Notes: generated from the letters alone by a model not told the origin. Positions 44,446 through 53,986 are shown, counted from the stretch's first letter. The stretch: 64,000 bases of DNA from Hyphomicrobium sp. (GCA_003987725.1 RXJH01000001.1:434001-498000), one strand, 5' to 3'. Translations and numbers: made by a program.

Positions 44446-45153
44446 TCAAACTGCGGTCCCCGAAAGATGGCCGATGGCGGCGGTCAAAGCCATGGCGAGC
44501 GCGCCCCAGAACGTGATCCGGACGGCAGCGCGCCAAACATTTGCCCCGCCAATGCGGGCTCCGACCACGCCCAGCGCCGCAAGACATATGAGCGAGGCCA
44601 CGGTTACAATCAGCGTCACGCGGGCTCCAGAGGCCGCGATTGCGGCCAACAGCGGCACTGATGCGCCGACGGCGAATGACGCCGCCGAGGCAAGGGCAGC
44701 TGTGATGGGGCGAGCGACCGTCATTTCTGAAATACCAAGCTCCTCGCGCGCATGGGTGCCGAGGGCATCGTGCGCCATGAGCTGTTTGGCAACCTGACGG
44801 GCCAGCGCAGGCTCGACACCGCGTTTGGTGTAGATATCCGCGAGCTCTTGCAGTTCAAATTCCGGCTGTTCGACAAGCTCCTTGCGTTCGCGCGCGAGGT
44901 CCGCCCCTTCGGCATCGGCTTGCGAGCTGACGGATACGTACTCGCCGGCCGCCATCGAGAGCGCGCCGGCGACGAGCCCGGCGATGCCCGCAATGACAAC
45001 CGATTTGGGCGAGGAATCTGCAGCGGCAACGCCCGCTATCAGGCTCGCGGTCGAGAGGATGCCGTCGTTTGCGCCGAGCACCGCGGCGCGGAGCCAGTTC
45101 AATCGTTCGACGACGTGCTGTTCGGCTGCAACCACGGCTTTCTTCCCCTCCAT
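44446..45153 (-). CDS. VIT1/CCC1 family iron/manganese transporter
   Basis: 235 aa from MEGKKAVVAAEQHVVERLNW (the frame also opens upstream at 45198, overlapping the ParB-like gene). The VIT signature is NWLRAAVLGANDGILSTASLIAGV. Further helices are AGLVAGALSMAAGEYVSVSSQADAE and three C-terminal ones, with a cytosolic charged helix in between (ERKELVEQPEFELQELADIY) typical of the metal-binding hub. It should move Fe2+ or Mn2+ out of the cytoplasm. It is 20 bp downstream of the ParB-like gene. Confidence 0.93.
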   Translation of the reverse strand: MEGKKAVVAAEQHVVERLNWLRAAVLGANDGILSTASLIAGVAAADSSPKSVVIAGIAGLVAGALSMAAGEYVSVSSQADAEGADLARERKELVEQPEFELQELADIYTKRGVEPALARQVAKQLMAHDALGTHAREELGISEMTVARPITAALASAASFAVGASVPLLAAIAASGARVTLIVTVASLICLAALGVVGARIGGANVWRAAVRITFWGALAMALTAAIGHLSGTAV

Positions 45154-45173
45154 TTCTGACTTCGGGCTTTGGT

Positions 45174-45821
45174 CTACGTTCTCGCGTGCGGGCCGCACCA
45201 GCCCGGTAGATAGCCGGCGTCGGGACTCTTGGCGAAGTCGAGGGCTTTCTGCAGCGCCGTTTCGAAATCGTTTTTGGCCGTCTTGACGTCGATCCGGCGG
45301 CGCAACGCGTCGGCCCAGACAAATTCGCTGAAGGGCGTCGTGTCCTTGGCATATCCGCCCGCAAACCGCAGCTCGCCCGCCAGACTGCGATAGGGATCGT
45401 CTACGAGATCGGCGACGCTTTTGGGAAGAGACGTGCGGGGCTGACGCTGGCCGTCGGCATCGAAGGGATGCATCCAGTTGCGATTGTCCATGAACGTCCA
45501 GAACTCATCCTTCTCGAGAGCACGGAGATCGGCGACCGGCGAGACGAGAATCTGCTCGACGCCCTCTTCGAAGAGAGCACGCGCAAGATGGTGATGATCG
45601 ATCACGTAGTAGCGGCCTTTCGGACCGCGAACGACGGGGATCATGTGACGGCCGAGAAATTGGCCCGACTTGGTGGGCGCCAGGCCGCGCCAGTCCTGGC
45701 GCTTTTGCTCGACCTCCCGCATGCCGACGGTCATCTGAGTTGGCCGGAGATCGGTGATTGTAATCGGGTGGAGCGTAGGCGTCGGCGATTGCGACGCGGC
45801 CGTTGAATCTTCTTGAGCCAT
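45174..45821 (-). CDS. ParB-like (ParBc_2) protein
   Basis: 215 aa from MAQEDSTAASQSPT. Core: ITDLRPTQMTVGMREVEQK, then GRHMIPVVRGPKGRYYVIDHHHLARALFEEG, which matches the putative ParB-like nuclease family with its IDHHHLARAL helix rather than the chromosome-segregation ParB. A C-terminal half (about 130-215) contains WTFMDNRNWMHPFDADG and GCGPH-like ends. Function unknown; such proteins are soluble and often stand alone. Here it is followed 20 bp later by the VIT transporter, so the two may be co-expressed. Confidence 0.85.
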   Translation of the reverse strand: MAQEDSTAASQSPTPTLHPITITDLRPTQMTVGMREVEQKRQDWRGLAPTKSGQFLGRHMIPVVRGPKGRYYVIDHHHLARALFEEGVEQILVSPVADLRALEKDEFWTFMDNRNWMHPFDADGQRQPRTSLPKSVADLVDDPYRSLAGELRFAGGYAKDTTPFSEFVWADALRRRIDVKTAKNDFETALQKALDFAKSPDAGYLPGWCGPHART

Positions 45822-45992
45822 CTTGACCATCCAGAAAAACGCGAAGACGCAAAGGGAGCACAGAAGGCATAGTATAGGAAATTTGCAGGCGTATTTCGCC
45901 AGCTGTTTGCTTGTAGCGGAATTCGACCGCCAACGGACTTACCAAAACTTAAAAATCGCCGGTCCGATGGGACGCTTGATCGTACTTTGTGA

Positions 45993-47306
45993 TTATTTAT
46001 TCCGTTCGGCGCGGAGCTTCGCCCAGTAGTCCAGGCGCTTCCTGATCTCGCGCTCGAAACCGCGCTCGGGCGGATCGTAGTATCGCGGGCGTTTCCGGAA
46101 CTCGTCCGGAAAATAGTTCTGGCCCGAGAATGCATCCGGCTGATCGTGATCGTAGAGGTAGTCGGAGCCGTAGCCCTCCTCCTCCATCAGCTTCGTCGGC
46201 GCGTTGAGGATCGTCTTTGGCGGCGAAAGCGAACCATGCTCCTTCGCCGCCCGCATTGCAGCTTTGAAGGCGACATAATTGGCGTTCGATTTCGGCGCTG
46301 TCGCTACGTAGATGACGGCTTCCGCCAGGGCCAGCTCGCCCTCGGGGCTGCCGAGAAAGTCGAACGCGTCTTTCGCCGCGTTGCAGACGACGAGCGCTTG
46401 CGGGTCGGCAAGGCCGATGTCTTCGACGGCCATGCGCACCAATCGGCGCGCGAGAAAGAGGCGGTCTTCCCCGCCGTCGAGCATTCGGCAGAAATAATAG
46501 AGCGCCGCGTCAGGATCGGAACCGCGAACAGCTTTATGCAGTGCAGAGATCAGATTGTAATGGCCTTCGCGCGATTTGTCGTAAAGCGGCGCGCGGCGTT
46601 GCACGAGCTTGACCAAGGCTTCACGATCGAGCGGCTTGGCCTTGACCGGCGCGGCGGCGAAGACGTCCTCGACGAGATTGAGAATGGCGCGGCCGTCGCC
46701 GTCGGCCATGCCCTTCAGCGCGGTGCGGGCATCGTCGGTCAACGGCAGCGGACGGCCGACCTCGGTTTCGGCGCGCGCCAGGATCGTTTCGAGGTTCGCG
46801 TCATCGAGGCGGTTCAGCACCAGGACGCTGGCGCGCGAAAGAACGGCGGCGTTGAGCTCGAACGACGGGTTCTCGGTCGTCGCGCCGACGAGCGTGATCG
46901 TGCCGTCTTCCATGTACGGCAGGAAGCTATCCTGCTGCGACCGGTTGAAACGATGGATCTCGTCGATGAAGAGCAGCGTGCCTTTGCCCTGCTCGCGCAT
47001 CATCTTGGCGCGATCGAAGGCTTTGCGGAGGTCTGCGACGCCGGAAAAAATCGCGGAGAGCTGCTCGAATGCAAGCTTCGTTTCGTTGGCGAGAAGGCGC
47101 GCGATCGTCGTCTTGCCGGAGCCCGGAGGCCCCCAGAAGATGAGGCTCGGGACGCGGCCGTTTTTCAGCATGCGCGTCAGCGTGCCATCGGGTCCGACGA
47201 TATGGTCTTGGCCGACGACCTCGGCGAGGGTTTTCGGGCGCAGCCGGTCGGCAAGCGGACGCGGTGCGCTTTTCTCGAGCCCGGCAGCTTCGAAGAGGTT
47301 GGTCAT
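45993..47306 (-). CDS. rarA: Replication-associated recombination protein RarA (MgsA)
   Basis: 437 aa AAA+ ATPase of the RarA/WRNIP1 family, acting at stalled replication forks. Walker A is GPPGSGKT (59-66), Walker B FIDEIHRF (113-120), sensor 1 GATTENPSF. The C-terminal tetramerisation region includes HYNLISALHKAVRGSDPDAALYY and RRLVRMAVEDIGLADP. The start MTNLFEAAGLEKSAPRPLADRLRP is typical. It is part of the conserved degP-rarA-crcB-rluC neighbourhood. Confidence 0.96.
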   Translation of the reverse strand: MTNLFEAAGLEKSAPRPLADRLRPKTLAEVVGQDHIVGPDGTLTRMLKNGRVPSLIFWGPPGSGKTTIARLLANETKLAFEQLSAIFSGVADLRKAFDRAKMMREQGKGTLLFIDEIHRFNRSQQDSFLPYMEDGTITLVGATTENPSFELNAAVLSRASVLVLNRLDDANLETILARAETEVGRPLPLTDDARTALKGMADGDGRAILNLVEDVFAAAPVKAKPLDREALVKLVQRRAPLYDKSREGHYNLISALHKAVRGSDPDAALYYFCRMLDGGEDRLFLARRLVRMAVEDIGLADPQALVVCNAAKDAFDFLGSPEGELALAEAVIYVATAPKSNANYVAFKAAMRAAKEHGSLSPPKTILNAPTKLMEEEGYGSDYLYDHDQPDAFSGQNYFPDEFRKRPRYYDPPERGFEREIRKRLDYWAKLRAERNK

Positions 47307-47416
47307 GCCGGGGTTATATAAGGCTCAGCGGCCGCCGTCCAAATGGCAAATGGCCATCATCCTCGCTGAACCCGGCTCTTGGCCGGACCACGCGTTCGAG
47401 GATAACGATGCGTGTA

Positions 47417-48067
47417 TTAGCTCCGCACCGCGACGTTGACAGTCTTGGCAGGGCCGGAAGTGGCGCCGGAGAGATCCGTGACCTGAACGTCGAACCGGGC
47501 CTTCTCTGCGTCCGAACCGTCGTGAGCAAAATAAACAGTGCCCTTCTCGAGATCGGCTTGCGAAAACGACGAGACCGGCTGCTTCGGGGCGCTCGCAAGC
47601 GCGATGTAACCGCCGGCAGCGTTCGAGATCTGAAAGTGCAAATCCTCGGGTTTGTCGTCCGGATCCACGGCATTCAGGTCGGCCGTCGTGATGCGGACCG
47701 AACGCCCTTTGAAAACCGTCAGATCGAGATCTCCGCTGATTGCCGGGGGAATGTTGCGTACGTGCGCCGATAATTCGCCGCCCTCCTCCATCGACAGGCG
47801 GCCGTATTTTATCTTGCCCGCCGCGTGGCCCGTGCTCTTGATCTGGATGAGTTGCTGCACCCGCACGTCGCCCTGAACCTGTCCGCGGATTTCAGCGGTG
47901 CTGGAGTTGACGGTTCCAAAGAGTTGACCGCCTTCCTGAACGAGAACTTCGGAAGCGGAAACCTTGCCCTCGACGTAGCCCCAGATCTCGACCTTGCGGC
48001 CGTCCTTGACCTCGCCCTTCAGCACGGCGCCTTCGCCGATGATCAGCACACCACGATTATCGGACAT
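47417..48067 (-). CDS. Bactofilin (polymer-forming cytoskeletal protein) fused to a cadherin-like/CSPG-type domain
   Basis: 216 aa from MSDNRGVLIIGEG; the frame opens further upstream (48130) with no similarity. Residues about 7-107 are a bactofilin beta-helix with its short repeats: LKGEVKDGRKVEIWGYVEGKV, LFGTVNSSTAEIRGQVQGDV. Residues about 112-214 match the chondroitin-sulfate-proteoglycan (Cadherin_3) repeat: LTVFKGRSVRITTADL, DPDDKPEDLHFQIS, FSQADLEKGTVYFAHDGS, RFDVQVTDLSG. Such repeats are normally found on extracellular proteins, whereas bactofilins are cytoplasmic. No signal peptide is present. It may scaffold cell shape, stalk or bud growth. Confidence 0.85.
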   Translation of the reverse strand: MSDNRGVLIIGEGAVLKGEVKDGRKVEIWGYVEGKVSASEVLVQEGGQLFGTVNSSTAEIRGQVQGDVRVQQLIQIKSTGHAAGKIKYGRLSMEEGGELSAHVRNIPPAISGDLDLTVFKGRSVRITTADLNAVDPDDKPEDLHFQISNAAGGYIALASAPKQPVSSFSQADLEKGTVYFAHDGSDAEKARFDVQVTDLSGATSGPAKTVNVAVRS

Positions 48068-48197
48068 CGGCGAACTCCCTGACGCAAACTCACCCCTTGG
48101 CGGCGAAGCCGCGGAGCGACCCTCGGCCATGAATTTGTCAGCTTATCGACAAGCCGGCCCGGTCGCGCATCACGGTTAATGGCAAAAGGATTGCCGT

Positions 48198-49634
48198 TCA
48201 GCCCGGCACCTGAAGCTGAAGAACACGCCCGCCACGTCTGACCGAGATCTGCCAGAGCCGCTGCCGGTTCGCGAGGGACTTCTCGGCTTCGTCGACGTTG
48301 GCGATCTGGTTTTTGCCGATCGCAGCGATGACGTCGCCCGGCTGGAAGCCGAACGTCTGGGCCGTGGACCCGTCTCGCACGGACGTGACGACGACGCCGT
48401 CGGTCTGATCCAACCCGAATTCGTCGGCGACCGATGGCAGGATGTTCGAAATTCTTGCGCCGTCGAGGGGATGATTGCCCGACAGGTTTTTCGCATCGTC
48501 CTTGCCGGGCTTTGGTGCGCCGATGAGGGGTAGATTGACATCGACCGGCTTATTGCTGCGGAGAACGGTCAAGCGAACGGTCTGGCCGATGCCCTTCGTC
48601 GTCAGGCGATAGTAGACGGCGCGCGCATCGATCACTTCGACGCCATCGACTTGGGTGATGACGTCGCCTGCCTGGAGGCCTGCGGCTGCGGCCGGTCCCT
48701 TGTCGTAAAGCCGGGTTACAACTGCGCCCGAGACGCGGTTGAGGCCGAGGCCTTCCGCAATATCGTGCGACATGGCTTCAAGCTTGGCGCCGATCCACGG
48801 CCTTTCGACTTTCCGCCCGCCGGCTGCGCTCTCGGCATAGATACGGACGAGGTTCGACGGAATCGCGAAGCCGATGCCGACGGAGCCGCCGGACTGCGAG
48901 TAGATCATCGTGTTGATGCCGACGAGACGGCCGGTCATATCGACGAGCGCGCCTCCCGAGTTGCCGGGATTGATCGCGGCGTCGGTCTGAATGAAGACCT
49001 GGCTATCGGATTGTCCGACCTCTGAGCGCGACAAGGCGGAGACGATGCCGCTCGTCACGGTCTGGCCGACGCCGAACGGATTGCCGATGGCGAGCACGAG
49101 GTCGCCGACCTCTAGGCTGTCGGAGTCGTCGAAGCGCAGATAGGGGAAACTCTCCGCGCCGGCGCCGTCGATCTTCAGCACGGCAATGTCGGCCTTTTCA
49201 TCCTGCGCGATGACCTTGGCGTCGAATTCGCGCTTGTCGGAAAGCGCGACGCGGATCGCCGTATCGCCGCCGCCCTTGATCACGTGGGTGTTCGTTACGA
49301 TCAAGCCATCAGGGCTGACGATGACGCCAGAGCCGAGAGAACTCATTACCCGTTCCGACGGGCGGCCCAGCGCCCGGCCAAAGAACTGGCGGAAAAACGG
49401 ATCGTTGGCGAACGGGGAGTCGAATGTCTGGACGCGTGTCCGAACGTAGACGTTGACCACGGCCGGCGCGGCCTTCTTCACGATGGGCGCGAACGAATAC
49501 TGCGTGGCCTCGCGCGAGGGCGGCGGCAGCTTCTCCTGCGCGAATGAGACTTCGGTTGGACTGAAGAGCTTCGGCGCAACGCCCAGGCCAGCGACGGCTG
49601 CGGCGCAAACCAGAACGACGTTCTTCATTTTCAT
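48198..49634 (-). CDS. degP: Do/DegP family periplasmic serine protease
   Basis: 478 aa. A signal peptide runs from MKMKNVVLVCAAAVAGLGVA to about residue 32. The trypsin-like domain has the triad H117 (TNTHVI), D149 (KADIAVLK) and S226 (INPGNSGGAL). Two PDZ domains follow, at about 275-375 (GPAAAAGLQAGDVITQVDG) and 385-475 (GSTAQTFGFQPGDVIAAIG). It degrades and refolds misfolded envelope proteins. It is the first stable neighbour after rplQ in related genomes; here a reductase gene lies between. Confidence 0.95.
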   Translation of the reverse strand: MKMKNVVLVCAAAVAGLGVAPKLFSPTEVSFAQEKLPPPSREATQYSFAPIVKKAAPAVVNVYVRTRVQTFDSPFANDPFFRQFFGRALGRPSERVMSSLGSGVIVSPDGLIVTNTHVIKGGGDTAIRVALSDKREFDAKVIAQDEKADIAVLKIDGAGAESFPYLRFDDSDSLEVGDLVLAIGNPFGVGQTVTSGIVSALSRSEVGQSDSQVFIQTDAAINPGNSGGALVDMTGRLVGINTMIYSQSGGSVGIGFAIPSNLVRIYAESAAGGRKVERPWIGAKLEAMSHDIAEGLGLNRVSGAVVTRLYDKGPAAAAGLQAGDVITQVDGVEVIDARAVYYRLTTKGIGQTVRLTVLRSNKPVDVNLPLIGAPKPGKDDAKNLSGNHPLDGARISNILPSVADEFGLDQTDGVVVTSVRDGSTAQTFGFQPGDVIAAIGKNQIANVDEAEKSLANRQRLWQISVRRGGRVLQLQVPG

Positions 49635-49795
49635 CGATGATCTCTTCCAGGCGGGGACATAGTGCGTTTCGCTTTAACGCAATTCCGGGCGCAAAACCGC
49701 TGCGCACTTTTGTTGGAATTGCTCTCGTGCCGTTCAAATATCGAACGGGCTCAATCAAGTCGAATCGAACGGAAGAAATATGTTCGTGGAGGCGG

Positions 49796-50824
49796 CTAGA
49801 TCAACTTGAGCTCTCGTAATGACCGGATCGCGGCCGTCGCGGCGGTGTCAGCGGGCCGCAGCTCGAGGCCGAGATCCGTCTTGGCCCTTAAATTCGTGTA
49901 ATCTTTCTTCTCGCCGAGTTCCGGGAGAACCGTCCGCATCTTCTTATCGACAAGCGCCATGGCTTTTACGGCGGCATCGGGAAGCTCGAACTTCGGAACC
50001 TTGGAGCGAAGATCCGGCAACTCGCGCGCCAGGATCTGACCGAGGTCATAGAGGCTCAGGTGGCCTTCTCCGACCAAATAGCGGTTTCCTGCCGCCTGCG
50101 GTCTCAATGCGGCTTCGACGTGCGCGGCGGCGACATCGCGAACGTCCGCGACCGGAAAGCTGATTTTCGGGACGGCCGGGTAGGTGCCGCGCGCCATGAT
50201 GCGATACAGCTCGTGCGAGGTCGAAAGATCGCCGTCGAGGGCGGGGCCTTGCACGAAGCTCGGGTTGATGACGGCGAGCTCGGGAGCGCCGGGCGTCGAT
50301 TCAATAAAGTCCCAGGCGATCTTTTCGGCGATCGTCTTCGACTTGATATAGGGCGTCAGATCGTTGCGCGTTTCGTCCGAGAAATCCTCTTCCGAATAAA
50401 CATGCCCCTTAGCGACGCCGCTCGGATAGAAGATCGCGACCGTCGATGAGGTCAGGACGACACGAGCAACGGCTCCGGCCGTTGCGGACCGGAGGACGCG
50501 CAAGGTTCCGTCGCGCGCCGGCGCTATCACCTCTTCGGGATCATCCGGCTGAGCGATGGGAAATGGCGATGCGGTGTGGACGACGATCTGACTGCCGGCG
50601 ACGGCTTCGTTCCAGCCGCCGTCGTTCGAGAGGTCGGCGACGATAAACGAAACTTTGCCAGCATCACACCCGAGCCGGACCACGGCCTGGCGGACCTCCT
50701 CCGCCTTCTCCATGCTCCGCAGCGTTCCCCTGACGGCAAAGCCGCGACGCAGGAATTCAGCAATCGTGTGCTTGGCGATGAGCCCGGACGCGCCCGTGAC
50801 CACGACGGGTGGATGTGATGCCAT
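49796..50824 (-). CDS. NAD(P)-dependent extended SDR, dihydroflavonol-4-reductase-like
   Basis: 342 aa from MASHPPVVVTGASGLIAKHT (an ATG 12 bp upstream is possible). The Rossmann motif is TGASGLIAKH, with GTLRS after the second strand favouring NADPH. The catalytic Tyr/Lys are in YIKSKTIAEK and the Ser in LTSSTVAIF. This plant-DFR-like bacterial group reduces aldehydes and ketones; the true substrate is unknown. It sits alone between rplQ and degP, where related genomes usually have nothing, so it looks like an insertion into conserved order. Confidence 0.9.
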   Translation of the reverse strand: MASHPPVVVTGASGLIAKHTIAEFLRRGFAVRGTLRSMEKAEEVRQAVVRLGCDAGKVSFIVADLSNDGGWNEAVAGSQIVVHTASPFPIAQPDDPEEVIAPARDGTLRVLRSATAGAVARVVLTSSTVAIFYPSGVAKGHVYSEEDFSDETRNDLTPYIKSKTIAEKIAWDFIESTPGAPELAVINPSFVQGPALDGDLSTSHELYRIMARGTYPAVPKISFPVADVRDVAAAHVEAALRPQAAGNRYLVGEGHLSLYDLGQILARELPDLRSKVPKFELPDAAVKAMALVDKKMRTVLPELGEKKDYTNLRAKTDLGLELRPADTAATAAIRSLRELKLI

Positions 50825-51090
50825 CTGGTGAACCACCTATGGGTCACCGGTGCGCCCCGTGCGCTCCGATCGATCAGATAGTCTTCTGAACGCTTGCCCG
50901 TGGCAACCTCGGATCTGCAACAAGCAGCCTGCATCTCAGCAATTTCAAGGCATTGGCGATCGCCCTGCCAGGCGTCACACGGCTGTAACAGCCAAGGAAT
51001 TAGTCTCCCCCCGGCTGAAGAGGGCCAATTTCACGCGTATCGCCTGCAGAACACATCCCGCGCCTGCTATCCGATCGCGCCACGGACCTC
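50825..51090. other. Non-coding stretch between the reductase gene and the ribosomal terminator
   Basis: About 265 bp upstream of the reductase. It must hold that gene's promoter, but no clear -35/-10 pair was found. No gene or repeat recognised. Confidence 0.4.
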
Positions 51091-51131
51091 AAAGCAAAAC
51101 CCCGGCGCTTTCCAGCGTCGGGGTTTTTTTT
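51091..51131 (-). terminator. Terminator of the ribosomal protein superoperon
   Basis: AACCCCGGCGC and GCGTCGGGGTT form a GC-rich stem with a 6-nt loop (51098-51125). On the minus strand TTTTGCTTT follows; on the plus strand TTTTTTTT follows, so it is bidirectional. It lies about 50 bp beyond rplQ, the last gene of the run. Confidence 0.9.
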
Positions 51132-51177
51132 AATTGGATGATGCCTGCGAGAGAGACGCTCGCTGGACTTATGAGGC

Positions 51178-51606
51178 TCAGTTCGAAGCTGCCTGCTCGG
51201 CAAGGGCCGCTTCGTGGCGGGCCTTGTCTTCGGCGCCCTTCACGCTTTCATCGCGATCGACGAGTTCGATCACGGCGCGCGGAGAATTGTCACCGTAGCG
51301 GAAGCCAGCTTTCAGCACGCGCGTATAGCCGCCGTTGCGGGTCTTGTAGCGCGGTCCGAGAACGTCGAAGAGCTTCTTGACCATGTCTTCGTCGCGAAGG
51401 CGGGCAATCGCCAGGCGGCGCGAATTCAAGTCGCCACGCTTTGCGAGCGTGATGTACTTGTCGACGACGCGCTTCAGGTCTTTCGCCTTCGGCAGCGTGG
51501 TGATGATCTGCTCGTGCTTGATGAGAGCAGCGGCCATGTTCGAGAACATTGCCTGACGGTGGCCGACGTGACGGCCGAAGCGGCGGCCAAGCTTCTTGTG
51601 TCGCAT
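51178..51606 (-). CDS. rplQ: 50S ribosomal protein bL17
   Basis: 142 aa from [20 protein letters not shown]. Features: [28 protein letters not shown] and [26 protein letters not shown]. Last gene of the alpha part, located on the solvent side of the large subunit. The C-terminus has a short acidic/Ala tail. The frame extends upstream to 51651 but without similarity. Confidence 0.97.
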   Translation of the reverse strand: MRHKKLGRRFGRHVGHRQAMFSNMAAALIKHEQIITTLPKAKDLKRVVDKYITLAKRGDLNSRRLAIARLRDEDMVKKLFDVLGPRYKTRNGGYTRVLKAGFRYGDNSPRAVIELVDRDESVKGAEDKARHEAALAEQAASN

Positions 51607-51793
51607 AGTGTCTTCATCCTTACATTGTTGGCCCCGCAGCACATGCCACAAGGCTTGTATTGACCGTTGGCCTTCGCCATCCGGTTCGGCGCGGGAGGTT
51701 CTATGGCCTCACCTTCGCCGTCACATTTTCCGGTGCTGTTGAGCTATCCGGATCGTTACAACCGGCCCGCGCGAGGCAAGCCGGCTGAAATTC

Positions 51794-52816
51794 TCAGTAC
51801 TGGTCTTCGAAACGCTTTGCCAGCTCGTCGATATTATCCGGCGGCCAGTTCGGCACTTCCATGCCGAGGTGAAGACCCATCGTCGCCAGAACTTCCTTGA
51901 TCTCGTTCAGCGACTTCCGGCCGAAGTTCGGCGTGCGAAGCATTTCGGCTTCGGTCTTCTGAATGAGATCGCCGATGTAGACGATGTTATCGTTCTTGAG
52001 GCAGTTCGCAGAGCGAACAGAAAGCTCGAGCTCGTCGACCTTCTTGAGAAGCGCGGCGTTGAACGCGAGCTCCGGATGGCGCTGCTCTTCCTGGGCCTTC
52101 TTCGGCTCTTCGAAGTTGATGAAGACGGCGAGCTGATCCTGGAGAATACGGGCAGCGAGAGCGACCGCGTCCTCGGGACGGATCGAGCCGTCCGTTTCGA
52201 CGACCATCGTCAGCTTGTCGTAATCGAGGATCTGGCCTTCGCGCGTATTCTCGACCTTGTAGGAAACCTTCTTGACCGGCGAATAAAGGCTGTCGACCGG
52301 GATCAGGCCGATCGGCGCGTCCTCGGGACGGTTGCGGTCGGACGCGACGTAACCCTTGCCGATGTCGGACGTGAACTCCATACGGATCGCGGCGCCCTGG
52401 TCGAGGTGGCAGATCACGTGATCGGGGTTCAGAACTTCGACTTCGGAGGAAGCTTCGATGTCGCCTGCCGTTACGGGGCCGGCGCCTTCTTTCTTCAGCA
52501 CCATACGCTTCACGCCTTCCGAATGGATGCGCAGCGCAATTTCCTTGATGTTGAGAATGATGTTCGTCACGTCCTCGCGGACGCCCGGAACGGACGAGAA
52601 TTCATGCAGCACGCCGTCGATCTGCACGGTCTTGATGGCGGCGCCCTGGAGCGACGACAGCAGTACGCGGCGCAGTGCGTTGCCGAGCGTCATGCCGAAG
52701 CCGCGCTCGAGGGGTTCTGCCACCACGGTCGCGATGCGCGAGCGGTCGCGGCCGGACTGAATTTCAAGCTTCGAAGGCTTGATCAGATCTTGCCAGTTCT
52801 TCTGGAGAACGTTCAC
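51794..52816 (-). CDS. rpoA: DNA-directed RNA polymerase subunit alpha
   Basis: 340 aa. It has the N-terminal assembly domain ([22 protein letters not shown], about residue 40) and a C-terminal UP-element/activator-binding domain ([20 protein letters not shown]...[15 protein letters not shown], about 265-315). Initiates polymerase assembly. The start is GTG (52814-52816) followed by [17 protein letters not shown]. It lies 187 bp before rplQ and 110 bp after rpsK. Confidence 0.98.
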   Translation of the reverse strand: MNVLQKNWQDLIKPSKLEIQSGRDRSRIATVVAEPLERGFGMTLGNALRRVLLSSLQGAAIKTVQIDGVLHEFSSVPGVREDVTNIILNIKEIALRIHSEGVKRMVLKKEGAGPVTAGDIEASSEVEVLNPDHVICHLDQGAAIRMEFTSDIGKGYVASDRNRPEDAPIGLIPVDSLYSPVKKVSYKVENTREGQILDYDKLTMVVETDGSIRPEDAVALAARILQDQLAVFINFEEPKKAQEEQRHPELAFNAALLKKVDELELSVRSANCLKNDNIVYIGDLIQKTEAEMLRTPNFGRKSLNEIKEVLATMGLHLGMEVPNWPPDNIDELAKRFEDQY

Positions 52817-52926
52817 GAGAAACCTCGTCTAGTTTAGCGCGGACGGGGGAGCGGGCCGCGGAATCTCTTGGCGGTAACTTACAAATAGAGCCGCGCCGGG
52901 CGGTCCCGGCGCGTGCAAAATCTCGT

Positions 52927-53328
52927 TTAGACGCGGCGGCGCTTGCGCGGCCGGCAGCCGTTGTGCGGGATCGGCGTCACGTCGCGGATCGAGGTGATCT
53001 GGAAGCCGACGGCCTGGAGAGCGCGAAGCGCCGATTCACGGCCGGAGCCCGGACCGCAAACTTCGACCTCAAGCACCTTCATGCCGTGCTCCTGGGCCTT
53101 CTTGCCGGCATCTTCGGCGGCCATCTGAGCAGCGTAAGGCGTCGACTTGCGCGAGCCCTTGAAGCCCTTGGTGCCCGAAGACGACCACGCGATCGTGTTG
53201 CCCTGGGCGTCCGTGATGGTGATCATCGTGTTGTTGAACGACGCGTTGACGTGCGCGACGCCCGACGTGATGTTCTTCTTCTCTCGCTTCTTAACTTTGC
53301 CGCGTGCTGCCGCTGCTTCCTTGGCCAT
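52927..53328 (-). CDS. rpsK: 30S ribosomal protein uS11
   Basis: 133 aa. Platform protein of the small subunit near the E site. [25 protein letters not shown] at the start and the C-terminal [18 protein letters not shown] are conserved. The N-terminal head ([18 protein letters not shown]) is basic. 88 bp after rpsM. Confidence 0.98.
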   Translation of the reverse strand: MAKEAAAARGKVKKREKKNITSGVAHVNASFNNTMITITDAQGNTIAWSSSGTKGFKGSRKSTPYAAQMAAEDAGKKAQEHGMKVLEVEVCGPGSGRESALRALQAVGFQITSIRDVTPIPHNGCRPRKRRRV

Positions 53329-53416
53329 TACCGTCGTTGCTCCATGCCTCGTTCAAGCAGAGGCGTAAATCGTTGCGCGCGCCAGCCGGCGTGCATGAAC
53401 CCTTTGTGGTGACGAA

Positions 53417-53794
53417 CTACTTCGTCGCCTTCTTCTTGCCTGCAATCGGAACAGCCTTGCCCTTGCGGGTGCGGGCGTTCGTGTGGGTGCGCTGACCGCG
53501 GACGGGCAGGCCCTTGCGGTGACGGAGGCCGCGGTAGCAACCGAGGTCCATCAGACGCTTGATGTTGGTCTGAACTTCGCGACGCAGGTCGCCTTCAACC
53601 GTGTAATCGCGGTCGATCGTCTCACGGATCTGCAGAACCTCGGCGTCCGTCAGCTGGTTGACGCGACGTTCGGCCGGGATGTTGCACTTTGCGCAAATCT
53701 CTTTCGAGAATTTGGGTCCGATGCCGTGGATATAGCGAAGCGCGATTTCGACGCGCTTGCCCGTTGGAATGTTGACGCCTGCGATGCGGGCCAC
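53417..53794 (-). CDS. rpsM: 30S ribosomal protein uS13
   Basis: 125 aa. Small-subunit head protein contacting the large subunit and P-site t[28 protein letters not shown] at the start, [24 protein letters not shown] near the end, then a basic tail. First gene of the alpha part; a promoter-like pair lies 150 bp upstream. Confidence 0.98.
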   Translation of the reverse strand: MARIAGVNIPTGKRVEIALRYIHGIGPKFSKEICAKCNIPAERRVNQLTDAEVLQIRETIDRDYTVEGDLRREVQTNIKRLMDLGCYRGLRHRKGLPVRGQRTHTNARTRKGKAVPIAGKKKATK

Positions 53795-53941
53795 TTCAGT
53801 CTCCTGCCTTTAAACTTTAAATCTCGAGCCGAATAACGATGCGATCTTGTTGATTCTCAAGTGCAAATAGGCACAACTACCGCAGTACCGGGGTTTCGTG
53901 CCCTGGTCCGGATCAAGTTGAGCCCTAAAAGAAAGTTGTGT

Positions 53942-53970
53942 GTTCTACCGCGGGTCATCCCTTCCGTCAA
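53942..53970 (-). promoter_or_regulatory. Candidate promoter of the alpha operon (rpsM-rpsK-rpoA-rplQ)
   Basis: On the minus strand TTGACG (53965-53970), 17 bp, TAGAAC (53942-53947), in the 190-bp gap between adk and rpsM. Matches 5/6 and 4/6 to the housekeeping consensus. It would give a leader of about 140 nt before rpsM, long enough for translational control. Confidence 0.4.
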
Positions 53971-53986
53971 TCCGTGCTTCTTTGTG

